DNA of 26,062 bases, taken from contig DHJV01000074.1 of the NCBI GenBank assembly GCA_002404515.1, positions 1 through 26,062 of the forward strand, in the 5' to 3' direction. How positions within the stretch are numbered: the first letter of the stretch is position 1; every line of letters starts with the position of its first letter. A program made the translations under genes and the position numbers. Source of the DNA: Lachnospiraceae bacterium UBA4711. GTDB lineage: Bacteria > Bacillota > Clostridia > Lachnospirales > Lachnospiraceae. The notes below the pieces were generated by a model, which made no database searches, was not told the DNA's origin, and saw nothing but the letters and a program-made list of their open reading frames with translations. Shown here piece by piece: positions 15,633-24,170 of the stretch.

Positions 15633-18473
15633 ATGTTACGTGAGATATTACAGTCAATTAAAGAGATGATTGTCGACTATGTAAAAAGCCGTCTGTTTCC
15701 GGTTACCGTCGTCGTACTTGTGCTTTTCTCAATTCTGGTACATCAGCTTTTTGTGCTGCAGATCAAAGAGGGAGAAGAGCATATGGAGAATTTCGTCTAC
15801 AAGTCAAAAAAGACTTTGACGATTGACTCCGTGCGTGGAAATATTTACGACTGCAACGGAAACCTGCTCGCCTACAACGAGCTTTCTTACTCGGTTGTTT
15901 TCAGTAATGACAACGCACAGACAACAATGGCAAAAAAACTGAAGATGAGCGAGAATGAACTGAAAAACCAGATTGTTGACAAAACAATCTCCATATTAGA
16001 GGAAAACGGAGACTCCCTGTCATTGGATTTTCCAATCAGGCTTGACGCAAATGGGAATTTCCAGTTTACAGTCAAAGACCAGCAGTTAAAGAATTTCCTG
16101 AAGGATGTCTATGCAAAAACAGATTATGATTCCATGCCTGACGAACAGAAAAATGCAACTGCGGACGATATCATGGAATATCTGAATACCACGATATTTG
16201 ATGTTTCGGATTCGTATAGCAAAGAAGCAGACTTAAAGATTGTCGGTGTGCGTTACAAGCTGTGGATGAACCGCTACCAGCAGTATGTTCCGGTTACCAT
16301 CGCTTATGATATCAGTGAAACAAGCAATGCGGCTATCACCGAGCATGCAGATGAGCTTCCGGGCATGTCTGTCTCTGTCAAATCCCTGCGCCGCTACAAC
16401 GACGCCAAATATTTCGCCCATGTTATCGGCTATATCGGTGCCATTTCGGATGAGGAAATGAAAGAGAAAAATGCAGAGCTTCCAGATGAGGAACAGTATA
16501 CAAACGAGGAAATGATCGGAAAAACCGGCATCGAGCAGTACTGCGAGTCCTATCTGCGGGGTACGAACGGCTTTGAGACGATGTATGTTGATAACCTTGG
16601 TAAAGTAATTGATACTGTTGAATCCAAGCCTGCGACAGCTGGAAATGATGTCTATCTGACGTTGGATTTAAATTTACAGAAATACTGTTATGACACATTG
16701 GAAGATGAAATTACCTCAATCATTTTATCCTATCTGACACCGGCCTATAATGTTGTTGCTGAGGAAAATGCCAGTATTCCAATTTCTGATGTTTATTTTG
16801 GATTATTCAATAACAATATTCTGTCACAGGACGATATGCGTGCGGAAGACGCAACAGATACGGAAAAAGCTGCCATCCAGGCAATTGATGCCCAGAAACA
16901 GGAAACCCTCAACAATCTGGATACTATTTTGACATCCACCTTCACGCCGCTTTCGGAACTGGATGAGAACTATCAGCATTACATGGAATATATCTGTGAG
17001 GTTTTGAGCGACAATAACATTTTCCATACATCCATGATTGACAAGGACGATCAGGAATTTATCGACTACACAAACAATGTAACATCTCTGGAACATTATC
17101 TGAAATATGCAATCAGCCAGGAGGCGATCGACCTGTCTGCTTTGAAGGTTGAAAGCGATTATTATGATAATGACGAGATTTATAACGCATTATGCGATTA
17201 TATTATTGAATATTTAAGCACAGACAGTGAATTCGACAAACTCGTAATCAAAGTTATGCTACAATCCGGAATGATAACCGGAGATGCAGTTGTACAGCTT
17301 CTGTATGATCAGGGAATTTTGAATGTCGACGGTGACACCGAATATCAGGAATACCTCGCCGGAAATTACGGTGCCTATGACTTTATGCGAAAAAAAATCC
17401 AGAATCAGGAAATCACGCCTGCCATGCTGGCGCTTGATATCTGTTCCGGATCAGCAATCGTCACGGATGTCAACACCGGAGATGTCAAAGCGTATGTCAG
17501 CTATCCAAGCTACGATAACAATTATCTGACCAACGAAGTAGATACCACTTATTACAATCAGTTGTTAGCGGATAAGACAACGCCTCTATACAATCGTGCC
17601 AGCCAGCAGCGTACCGCGCCAGGTTCCACCTACAAGCCACTTGTCGCAATCGCAGGACTCACGGAAGGGGTAATTGACACCGGGTCAATCTACTTCTGTA
17701 ACGGAATTTTTGAAAAAATTACACCGTCTCCAAAATGTTGGGGCAACAGTGCACATGGAGGTCTGAATGTTGTAGGCGGTATTCAGCATTCCTGCAACGT
17801 GTTCTTTTACAACCTCGGATATGATCTGGCAATCAAGGATGGCTCCTACAATGATGCCTACGGTGTCGAGCGGATTCAGAAATACGCAGAGATGTTCGGC
17901 CTTGGAGACAAATCTGGTCTGGAGCTTCCGGAAATCGAGCCGCATATCTCTGATAACGACTCCGTCCGAAGCGCCATTGGACAGGCCAAAAACATTTATG
18001 CACCCGTCCAGTTATCCCGCTATGTGACAACCATTGCCAACAGCGGAACCTGTTATAATCTCACATTGATCGATAAAGTAACCGACTACGAGGGAAATGT
18101 CATCTTGGACAATCATGCAGAAGTGAAAAATCAGGTGCAGCTTGCCAGCTCTACATGGGACGCAGTCCATCAAGGTATGCGGAACGTGGTTGCATATTCG
18201 GCCGGTTCGGATGAATTGATCAACCGGATCAATGTTCATGTTGCCGGGAAAACCGGAACCGCACAGGAGAGTGAGGTGAAGCCGGATCACGCGTTATTTG
18301 TATCCTATGCGCCATATGAAAGCCCGGAAGTATCTGTGACCTGTGTTATCCAAAATGGTTATTCCTCCGCCAATGCCAGAGAATTGGCTGGATTTATCTA
18401 TGCATATATGTATGATCCGGATAAATTAGTCGGGGCAGAGATGAGCGGCAGTGCAACGCCGTCCCAAGATTAG
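15633..18473 (+). CDS. mrdA: Penicillin-binding protein 2, class B transpeptidase, with a large internal insertion
   Basis: PBP2 is the D,D-transpeptidase of the elongation machine and the partner of RodA. Visible parts are a membrane anchor (about 22-42), the dimerisation/pedestal domain (about 50-350; RGNIYDCNGNLLAYNE, then IGKTGIEQYCESYLRG) and a transpeptidase domain with all three active-site motifs: Ser665-Thr-Tyr-Lys668, Ser720-Cys-Asn722 and Lys873-Thr-Gly-Thr876. At 946 residues it is far longer than the usual 600-720. The excess sits between DLNLQK (345-350) and SGSAIVTDVNTG (from 605): about 255 residues, acidic and helical in appearance, rich in Asp, Glu, Tyr and Leu, where homologues usually have a short linker. 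The frame stays open with normal codon use, so it is not a frameshift. mreD lies 3 nt upstream; rodA is three genes downstream. Confidence 0.95.
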   Translation: MLREILQSIKEMIVDYVKSRLFPVTVVVLVLFSILVHQLFVLQIKEGEEHMENFVYKSKKTLTIDSVRGNIYDCNGNLLAYNELSYSVVFSNDNAQTTMAKKLKMSENELKNQIVDKTISILEENGDSLSLDFPIRLDANGNFQFTVKDQQLKNFLKDVYAKTDYDSMPDEQKNATADDIMEYLNTTIFDVSDSYSKEADLKIVGVRYKLWMNRYQQYVPVTIAYDISETSNAAITEHADELPGMSVSVKSLRRYNDAKYFAHVIGYIGAISDEEMKEKNAELPDEEQYTNEEMIGKTGIEQYCESYLRGTNGFETMYVDNLGKVIDTVESKPATAGNDVYLTLDLNLQKYCYDTLEDEITSIILSYLTPAYNVVAEENASIPISDVYFGLFNNNILSQDDMRAEDATDTEKAAIQAIDAQKQETLNNLDTILTSTFTPLSELDENYQHYMEYICEVLSDNNIFHTSMIDKDDQEFIDYTNNVTSLEHYLKYAISQEAIDLSALKVESDYYDNDEIYNALCDYIIEYLSTDSEFDKLVIKVMLQSGMITGDAVVQLLYDQGILNVDGDTEYQEYLAGNYGAYDFMRKKIQNQEITPAMLALDICSGSAIVTDVNTGDVKAYVSYPSYDNNYLTNEVDTTYYNQLLADKTTPLYNRASQQRTAPGSTYKPLVAIAGLTEGVIDTGSIYFCNGIFEKITPSPKCWGNSAHGGLNVVGGIQHSCNVFFYNLGYDLAIKDGSYNDAYGVERIQKYAEMFGLGDKSGLELPEIEPHISDNDSVRSAIGQAKNIYAPVQLSRYVTTIANSGTCYNLTLIDKVTDYEGNVILDNHAEVKNQVQLASSTWDAVHQGMRNVVAYSAGSDELINRINVHVAGKTGTAQESEVKPDHALFVSYAPYESPEVSVTCVIQNGYSSANARELAGFIYAYMYDPDKLVGAEMSGSATPSQD

Positions 18474-18490
18474 TCAAAGAGAGGTGTAGT

Positions 18491-18973
18491 ATGATTAGTC
18501 CCGTTATGATGAAAGGTAACAAAGCGGGGATTCGACTGATTATATCGCCGGAGGCTACTATAAGTCAGGTGGTCACCTGTCTTTCTGATAAGCTTCAAAC
18601 AACCGGAAGATATTATGCGAACAGCAAGCCGATTACCGTTACCTTTGAAGGTAAGGATCTGACAGAGGACGAAAAACAACAAATCATCGATACACTGAAC
18701 GAAAAAGGCATTCGAACCGGACGCAGACCACGTCCCATTGAAAAGCCAAAGAAGAAATCAATTTACTCCGATAAAAACGGTCTATTTTATATAGGCAACT
18801 TAAAGAACGGACAATCCATACAGGCAGCCGCCAGCATCGTGATTGTCGGAGATGTGGAATCAGGTGCCAGCGTTGAATCCGAGGGCAATATCATTATCAT
18901 CGGAGCACTCCACGGTGCTGCGACCTCTGGATATAAAGGAAAACCTGATACGTTCGTATATAGCCTGAAATAG
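18491..18973 (+). CDS. minC: Septum site-determining protein MinC, C-terminally short
   Basis: MinC blocks FtsZ assembly away from mid-cell when MinD brings it to the membrane. The 160-residue product has an N-terminal MinC_N-like domain (about 1-80) and the start of the beta-helical MinC_C domain: LKNGQSIQ (MinD-contact region, compare RSGQ in E. coli), GDVESGASVESEGNIIIIG and GALHGAATSGYKG. It stops about 11 residues after the last motif. Usual MinC proteins are 210-230 residues and continue with a further turn (typically ...P.QIRI.D..), which is missing here. minD begins 15 nt downstream with its own strong ribosome binding site, leaving no room for a lost C-terminus, so this is a real truncation rather than a recent frameshift with remnants. 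The agagagg site 6 nt upstream fixes the start. Confidence 0.88.
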   Translation: MISPVMMKGNKAGIRLIISPEATISQVVTCLSDKLQTTGRYYANSKPITVTFEGKDLTEDEKQQIIDTLNEKGIRTGRRPRPIEKPKKKSIYSDKNGLFYIGNLKNGQSIQAAASIVIVGDVESGASVESEGNIIIIGALHGAATSGYKGKPDTFVYSLK

Positions 18974-18988
18974 ACTGGAGGATTTATC

Positions 18989-19798
18989 ATGAGTGAAGTG
19001 ATTGTTGTTACATCAGGAAAAGGCGGTGTCGGAAAAACAACGACAACGGCAAATATAGGATACGCCCTTGCCAGACACGGATTTGAAGTCCTGCTGATTG
19101 ATACCGATATCGGACTCCGAAATCTGGACGTTGTCATGGGGCTTGAAAACCGGATTGTCTATAATCTAGTCGATGTTGTGGAAGGAAACTGCCGGCACCA
19201 GCAGGCAATTATCCGCGACAAGCAGTGTGATACACTTTCCCTGCTTCCAGCAGCCCAGACGCGCGACAAAAGTGCAGTCTCGCCGGAACAGATGATCAAG
19301 CTTATCAACCAGCTCAAACCAGATTATGACTACATAATTATTGACTGCCCGGCAGGCATTGAACAGGGATTTAAAAATGCAATTGCTGCTGCAAAGCGTG
19401 CGATCGTCGTCACTACGCCAGAGGTTTCTGCTATCCGGGACGCCGACCGTATCATCGGAATCTTAAATGCAAATGAGATTCCACGGATTGATCTCGTGGT
19501 AAACCGTGTGCGGCAGGATATGGTAAAACGAGGCGAGATGATGTCCGTAGAGGATGTCGTGGAGATCCTCGGTGTCAATCATATCGGCAGCGTCTACGAC
19601 GACGAAAATATTGTTATCGCAAGTAACCGCGGAACACCAATTGCGACAAAAAACTGTGTTGCCGGACGTGCCTACGACCACATTGCCATGCGGATCTGCG
19701 GGCAGGATCTCGCAAAAGAAGAAAAAAGGAGCCGCTTGTTCGGCTGGTTAAAGAAGAAGGATAAAGATGTTCACAAGATTCAGTCTCAAAGACTATAA
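18989..19798 (+). CDS. minD: Septum site-determining ATPase MinD
   Basis: MinD is a ParA-type ATPase that binds the membrane as a dimer and recruits MinC. The 269-residue protein has the deviant Walker A KGGVGKTT (from Lys11), DTDIGLRNLDVVMGLENR, YDYIIIDCPAGIEQGF (Walker B and switch) and the C-terminal membrane-targeting helix RLFGWLKKK (about 247-255). About 14 more residues follow the targeting helix, so the helix is not at the extreme C-terminus as it usually is. That tail is encoded by DNA overlapping the first 32 nt of rodA. In the neighbouring frame a TAA (19752-19754) would stop the protein just after the helix, so a one-base indel may have made the tail. No minE follows. The ribosome binding site is tggagg, 8 nt upstream. 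Confidence 0.95.
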   Translation: MSEVIVVTSGKGGVGKTTTTANIGYALARHGFEVLLIDTDIGLRNLDVVMGLENRIVYNLVDVVEGNCRHQQAIIRDKQCDTLSLLPAAQTRDKSAVSPEQMIKLINQLKPDYDYIIIDCPAGIEQGFKNAIAAAKRAIVVTTPEVSAIRDADRIIGILNANEIPRIDLVVNRVRQDMVKRGEMMSVEDVVEILGVNHIGSVYDDENIVIASNRGTPIATKNCVAGRAYDHIAMRICGQDLAKEEKRSRLFGWLKKKDKDVHKIQSQRL

Positions 19799-20885
19799 TT
19801 TTAAATTACTGATCACCGTCATCATTGCCATGATTTGTGGCGTTGTCATGATTAACAGCGCAAACAGTTCTTTTACACTCAAGCAGACCATCGGTATTGG
19901 ACTTGGCATTATCATTATGATTTTTGTTTCACTGTTAAACTATGATTTTGTCTGTCGGTTTTACCGTGTATTCTTCATTATAAACGCTGTTATATTGCTT
20001 TCTGTCATCTTTTTTGGTGTGGAGGTCAATTACGCAAAAAGATGGATCATGATTGGCGGAAGTGGAGGTATCCAGTTTCAGCCATCCGAGTTTTCCAAGA
20101 TCCTTATGATCTTATTTACAGCAACCTTTCTGGACAAGCTGAAAGAAGATAAACAGATCAATACATTTAAGGGACTTTGTCTGTTTGTGCTTTTAATCGG
20201 ATTCTCGCTGGCACTGATTGCAGTAGAACCAGATCTGTCCACAACGATATGTCTGGCTATGGTTCTTGTTACAATGTTATATCTGTCAGGATTAAGCTAT
20301 AAGATTATCGGAATTGCATTGCTTGTATTTGTTCCACTTGCAGGAAGCTTCCTGTGGTATATCCAGCGTCCAAACCAGCACTTATTGCGTGATTACCAGG
20401 TAAACCGAATTCTGCAGTTTATCTATCCGGGACAATACGGCTCCGATTATACACAACAGAATAATTCCGTTATGGCAATCGGATCCGGGCAGCTTACCGG
20501 AAAAGGCTTAAATACTTCAACGATTGCCACGGTCAAGGATGCAAATTTCATTTCAGAGCAGCAGACAGACTTCATTTTTTCCGTTATCGGTGAAGAACTT
20601 GGTTTTGTTGGAAGTGTAATAATTATTGCAATTCTACTGTTAATAGTGTTACAATGTATCCATGTAGCGAGAAATGCAAAAGATACAAAGGGCATGCTGA
20701 TTGCAGCCGGAATGGGATGTCTGATCGCATACCAGACATTCATCAATGTCGGTGTTGCAACCGGTGTTATACCAAACACCGGACTGCCGCTTCCGTTTAT
20801 AAGCTACGGACTCAGTTCCCTGATCAGTATCTCGATTGGAATCGGAGTGGTGCTAAATGTCAGTATGCAAAAAACAAGCTACTAG
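19767..20885 (+). CDS. rodA: SEDS-family peptidoglycan glycosyltransferase RodA
   Basis: RodA polymerises lipid II into glycan strands and pairs with PBP2. The 372-residue polytopic protein (about ten membrane segments) has the SEDS motifs: YAKRWIMIGG, FQPSEFSKI (104-112), AVEPDLSTT, the extracellular loop NRILQFIYPGQYGSDYTQQNNSVMAIGSGQLTG-like region, and EQQTDFIFSVIGEELG with the likely catalytic Asp268. The end PNTGLPLPFISYG is also typical. I choose RodA over FtsW because it lies in the mre-PBP2 cluster. The start lies inside minD (32-nt overlap) and has an aagaagg ribosome binding site 6 nt upstream, so translation is probably coupled to minD. The usual minE between minD and rodA is absent. 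Confidence 0.93.
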   Translation: MFTRFSLKDYNFKLLITVIIAMICGVVMINSANSSFTLKQTIGIGLGIIIMIFVSLLNYDFVCRFYRVFFIINAVILLSVIFFGVEVNYAKRWIMIGGSGGIQFQPSEFSKILMILFTATFLDKLKEDKQINTFKGLCLFVLLIGFSLALIAVEPDLSTTICLAMVLVTMLYLSGLSYKIIGIALLVFVPLAGSFLWYIQRPNQHLLRDYQVNRILQFIYPGQYGSDYTQQNNSVMAIGSGQLTGKGLNTSTIATVKDANFISEQQTDFIFSVIGEELGFVGSVIIIAILLLIVLQCIHVARNAKDTKGMLIAAGMGCLIAYQTFINVGVATGVIPNTGLPLPFISYGLSSLISISIGIGVVLNVSMQKTSY

Positions 20886-20919
20886 GGAAGACTATAATGT
20901 TACTTAAGGAGAACCGTAC

Positions 20920-21318
20920 ATGAACATCGGTTTAATCGCACACGATGCGAAGAAAAAATTAATGCAGAATTTCTGTATCGCTTATCGGGGGATTATGTCT
21001 CATCATGAACTTTATGCAACCGGAACAACAGGACGTATGATTGAAGAGGTTACCAATCTGACAGTCCACAAGTTTCTTGCCGGACATACCGGAGGAGAGC
21101 AGCAGCTCGGTGCCATGATTGAGAGCAATGATCTGGACATGATGATATTTTTACGCGATCCGCAGACCAAAAAGAGCCACGATGTAGATATTAACAACAT
21201 CTTTTCTCTTTGCGATATTCACAACATTCCGCTTGCAACAAATCTTGCAACTGCGGAGCTGCTGATTAAAGCATTGGATCGTGGCGACTTAGATTGGCGA
21301 GAACTGTTTAAGCACTAA
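20920..21318 (+). CDS. mgsA: Methylglyoxal synthase, with Glu at the catalytic-base position
   Basis: MgsA turns dihydroxyacetone phosphate into methylglyoxal and phosphate, a bypass of lower glycolysis under phosphate limitation or sugar stress. The 132-residue protein has the family motifs: IAHDAKKKLM, the phosphate-binding ATGTTG (34-39), GGEQQLGAM (58-66), MIFLRDP, SHDVD (His87, equivalent to E. coli His98) and LATNLATAELL. In E. coli and B. subtilis the central motif is GGDQQ, and E. coli Asp71 there is the catalytic base; here Glu60 takes its place. The C-terminal tail is short compared with the E. coli enzyme. A strong aaggag ribosome binding site lies about 8 nt upstream. Its place next to rodA rather than sugar genes is a context link with no known mechanistic reason. 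Confidence 0.9.
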   Translation: MNIGLIAHDAKKKLMQNFCIAYRGIMSHHELYATGTTGRMIEEVTNLTVHKFLAGHTGGEQQLGAMIESNDLDMMIFLRDPQTKKSHDVDINNIFSLCDIHNIPLATNLATAELLIKALDRGDLDWRELFKH

Positions 21319-21325
21319 TGAAACT

Positions 21326-22315
21326 ATGCGAAGTAAATATTTAACCAGAAATTTAATAATACTTGTACTGCTGGTTTTGTTTGTATCTATTGTCTGTATT
21401 GTCAATAATCATGTCAAAGCCGCATACCCAGATGTTGATTCGGCGACCTATGTGATCGATCATCTGGTACATCAATCGGACAATGTAGATTTCCATCAGG
21501 AAGACACGATCGTTTATCGTGATGATCACACGCAGGCGGATTTGTTCCCAGAAGACTATTATGCACTTCTGATCAACGAAACCGACCAGACGGTACTTGC
21601 CGCCAAGAATGTACATCAACGTATGTACCCGGCAAGTATGACGAAGATGATGACCGCGATTGTTGTTGCAGATGCCATTGAAGCTGGAAGCATTTCGCTC
21701 GATGATATGGTTGAGATCACACAAAACTATGATCTGACGGCAGAGGATGTTGCCCCCAGCCAGTTGCATCGTGGATATACCATTTCCGTAAAAGATCTGT
21801 TGTATGGGCTGATGCTGGAATCCAACAACTATTATGCTCTGTACTTGGCAGAGTATGTGGGTGGAGATGTCCAGAGTTTCTGTGACCGTATGAATCAGAA
21901 AGCCATGGAGCTCGGAGCTACAAACACTCATTTTATGAATCCACACGGACTGGACGATCCGAATCATTATTCGACCGCATATGACATGTACCTCATTGTA
22001 AAAGAAGTCCATAATCATCAGATCCTGCGGGATATTGATGGTTTTGATACATATACTTACACGTTTTATGATTCAAATGGTGCAGCGATTGATACCGAGA
22101 GTACTGCAACAAATTTATTTGTTACGGGAGAGGTGTCTTTACCAGCGCCTTTCCATCTGGAATCCTGGAAAACAGGAACGACCGATGGAGCTGGTAACTG
22201 TCTTGCCATGTATCTGACTAAAGACGGAAAAGATTATGTAGTTGTCGCATCATCCGGCAATTCCAAAGCGGACTTATACAATTCTATTATACGTTTATTA
22301 TGTTTAACAGACTAA
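21326..22315 (+). CDS. D-alanyl-D-alanine carboxypeptidase (S11 family, DacF-like)
   Basis: S11 carboxypeptidases remove the last D-Ala from wall peptides and so limit cross-linking. The 329-residue product has the three active-site motifs: Ser104-Met-Thr-Lys107, Ser166-Asn-Asn168 and Lys282-Thr-Gly-Thr285. An N-terminal hydrophobic segment (about 10-27) is followed by VKAAYP, a possible signal-peptidase site. The protein ends about 44 residues after KTGT. The extra PBP5-type C-terminal domain and membrane-binding amphipathic helix seen in DacA/DacF are therefore missing, and it may be either secreted or held only by the uncleaved N-terminal helix. The start lies 7 nt after mgsA with no good ribosome binding site, so re-initiation from mgsA translation is likely. 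The symbol is left open because several paralogues usually exist. Confidence 0.9.
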   Translation: MRSKYLTRNLIILVLLVLFVSIVCIVNNHVKAAYPDVDSATYVIDHLVHQSDNVDFHQEDTIVYRDDHTQADLFPEDYYALLINETDQTVLAAKNVHQRMYPASMTKMMTAIVVADAIEAGSISLDDMVEITQNYDLTAEDVAPSQLHRGYTISVKDLLYGLMLESNNYYALYLAEYVGGDVQSFCDRMNQKAMELGATNTHFMNPHGLDDPNHYSTAYDMYLIVKEVHNHQILRDIDGFDTYTYTFYDSNGAAIDTESTATNLFVTGEVSLPAPFHLESWKTGTTDGAGNCLAMYLTKDGKDYVVVASSGNSKADLYNSIIRLLCLTD

Positions 22316-22327
22316 GGAGGACATGAG

Positions 22328-22747
22328 ATGCTGGAACTAATTATTGGAGCAAAAGGAAACGGTAAAACACGCAAAATGGTGGAAAGAGCGAACAACGAAA
22401 GCAAGCGTACAAGCGGTTCTATCATTTACATTGACAAGAGCAACAAGCATATGTATGAACTTTCAAATGTCATCCGGCTCGTCAATCTACACGAGTACGA
22501 TATTCAATCCCCAGATGCTTTTATGGGCTTTATTCAGGGACTGATTTCTTCTAACCATAATGTAACCCACATCTTTTTGGATAACTTCATGATGATGTGT
22601 AACATCGAGGCAGATGCACTTGGCACTGCATTGAAAGAGATTGACAAGATTTCCGAGAAATACAATGTTACATTTGTCATTAGTACCGCCGTGGAAGAAT
22701 CCATGTTACCAGCAGAGTATACAGCTAATATTGTCTGTAAACTATAA
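22328..22747 (+). CDS. Small P-loop ATP-binding protein, unknown function
   Basis: This 139-residue protein has a clear Walker A GAKGNGKT (7-14), a Walker B-like strand VTHIFLDNF (79-87) and a later strand TFVISTA (115-121) that could be a sensor. It has no additional domain, signal or membrane segment, so it looks like a minimal soluble NTPase core. I know no named function. It shares some features with thymidine-kinase-like and ATPase folds, but it lacks a zinc ribbon or lasso, so it is not called as either. A perfect aaggagg ribosome binding site lies 7 nt before the ATG and predicts good expression. It sits between a wall carboxypeptidase and a membrane fusion protein in a division cluster, with gaps of 12 and 21 nt, which suggests a link to the envelope. 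Confidence 0.8.
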   Translation: MLELIIGAKGNGKTRKMVERANNESKRTSGSIIYIDKSNKHMYELSNVIRLVNLHEYDIQSPDAFMGFIQGLISSNHNVTHIFLDNFMMMCNIEADALGTALKEIDKISEKYNVTFVISTAVEESMLPAEYTANIVCKL

Positions 22748-22768
22748 AATACACAAACAGGTGAGGAT

Positions 22769-24148
22769 ATGAAGCAGCCAAACCGTATTATACAACTGAA
22801 TAAAGAGATACGTGCAAACGCTGCAACCATAGTTATTGCAGCTGTTTTGCTGTATGTCGTAATCAGCGTCGTATCTTCGCTCAGCAAAGAATCCGTTACG
22901 ATCTATCAGGTCAGCAAAGGTGATGTCAGCAATGACATTACCTTACAGGGACTTGCAATCCGTGACGAAGTTATCGTCACCACACAGAAATCCGGTTATC
23001 TCTGTTACTATATCACCGATGGAGAAAAAGTAAAAAAGAACTCCACTGTATGTACGATTGATGAGACCGGTGAAATCTATAATACAGAAAATAATTCTGA
23101 CAGCAATTACAACGTCCTGCTGTCAGGCAATGACTATGCAAGCATCCGTTCCCTGATATCTTCTTATAAGTTATCGTACAGTGATGTGACCTTTTACAAT
23201 GCATACAGTTTTGAGACAAGTGCGAACAACAAGGTATTCGAGCTGACAAACGAAGTGCTGATGCAGCAGGCAGGCACCTCCGGTCAAGGATTATCTTCGG
23301 TCAGTGCACCGGATAGCGGACTTGTCACATATTACATTGACGGATACGAGAATTATGAGATTTCCGAACATATCAAGGCTTCTGATTTCGACAAAGCCGG
23401 ATATGATAAAAAAGCAATGAAGTCTGGAGATTATGCAGATGCAGGTTCTGCTATCGTAAAGATCATCCCGTCAGAGCAGTGGAACATTGTTGCACCAATC
23501 TCACAGGATCAACTTGCAGAATTAGATGGACAGTCGTATGTAAAATTCCGTATTAATAATTCAAACTTTACGATTACAATGCCGTTTACAATTATCGAAG
23601 GTTCCGATGGCTCATATATCAATATTGCCATCGATAAATATATGTCTAACTATCTGTCTGAACGATTTGTGACGGTCGAACTGATCCAGTCTGACGAGAG
23701 TGGTCTGAAGATTCCTTCTTCCGCACTTGTGGAAAAACAGGTCTACCGGATTCCGCTCAGCTACCTGTCTGCAGGCAGCAACCAGAGCAATGAAAACCGT
23801 CTCAATCTGCAGCGGACAGATGACAATGGAAACAAGACCATACAGCAGATGCAGCCAAAAATCTATAAGACCGACGAAAAATACGCTTATGTTGATCCTG
23901 AGGGCTTCGAAGATTCTGACATTCTGGTCAATATCACTTCGAATGCCACGATTGCGGCATCTCTGTTAGAATTATATCCACTGACCGGTGTTTATTTTGC
24001 CAATCAGGGTATTGCAGAATTCCGCCGGGTAACTGTAATTAAAACAATCGACGAATTTGTTCTGATTGAAAGTGGTGAAGAGCTGAAAGCTTACGATAAC
24101 ATCGTGCTGGATGCACAAAGTGTCACAGAAAATCAGCTTATATATTAA
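22769..24148 (+). CDS. HlyD-family membrane fusion protein, unpartnered
   Basis: The 459-residue protein has one N-terminal membrane segment (about 18-38) and then a lipoyl/beta-barrel type extracytoplasmic part (YQVSKGDVSNDITLQGLAIR, then a VTTQKSGYLCYYI and DGEKVKKNSTVCTI half-lipoyl pattern at about 72-97). Late beta-barrel-like strands follow (VFANQGIAEFRR-like segment, then VLIESGEELKAYDNIVLD). This fits the HlyD/membrane-fusion family. No ABC or RND pump gene is adjacent, so its partner is unknown. Its place immediately before yggS and sepF suggests a role tied to the division site rather than drug export, but that is inference. The ribosome binding site is aggtgagg. The last codons run close to yggS (22-nt gap with the start chosen here). 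Confidence 0.8.
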   Translation: MKQPNRIIQLNKEIRANAATIVIAAVLLYVVISVVSSLSKESVTIYQVSKGDVSNDITLQGLAIRDEVIVTTQKSGYLCYYITDGEKVKKNSTVCTIDETGEIYNTENNSDSNYNVLLSGNDYASIRSLISSYKLSYSDVTFYNAYSFETSANNKVFELTNEVLMQQAGTSGQGLSSVSAPDSGLVTYYIDGYENYEISEHIKASDFDKAGYDKKAMKSGDYADAGSAIVKIIPSEQWNIVAPISQDQLAELDGQSYVKFRINNSNFTITMPFTIIEGSDGSYINIAIDKYMSNYLSERFVTVELIQSDESGLKIPSSALVEKQVYRIPLSYLSAGSNQSNENRLNLQRTDDNGNKTIQQMQPKIYKTDEKYAYVDPEGFEDSDILVNITSNATIAASLLELYPLTGVYFANQGIAEFRRVTVIKTIDEFVLIESGEELKAYDNIVLDAQSVTENQLIY

Positions 24149-24170
24149 AATTAGAAAGGGTTTGATCAGG

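Noticed and set aside
18470..18682. Minus-strand open frames such as this one and others of 60-220 codons opposite real genes.
   Set aside because: They lie opposite well-identified genes on the + strand, have no ribosome binding sites or family features, and are shadows of the coding frames.
24111..24170. Upstream in-frame ATG that would lengthen YggS by 20 residues and overlap the membrane fusion gene.
   Set aside because: The family starts where 24171 places it, with a clear agaaaggg site upstream.
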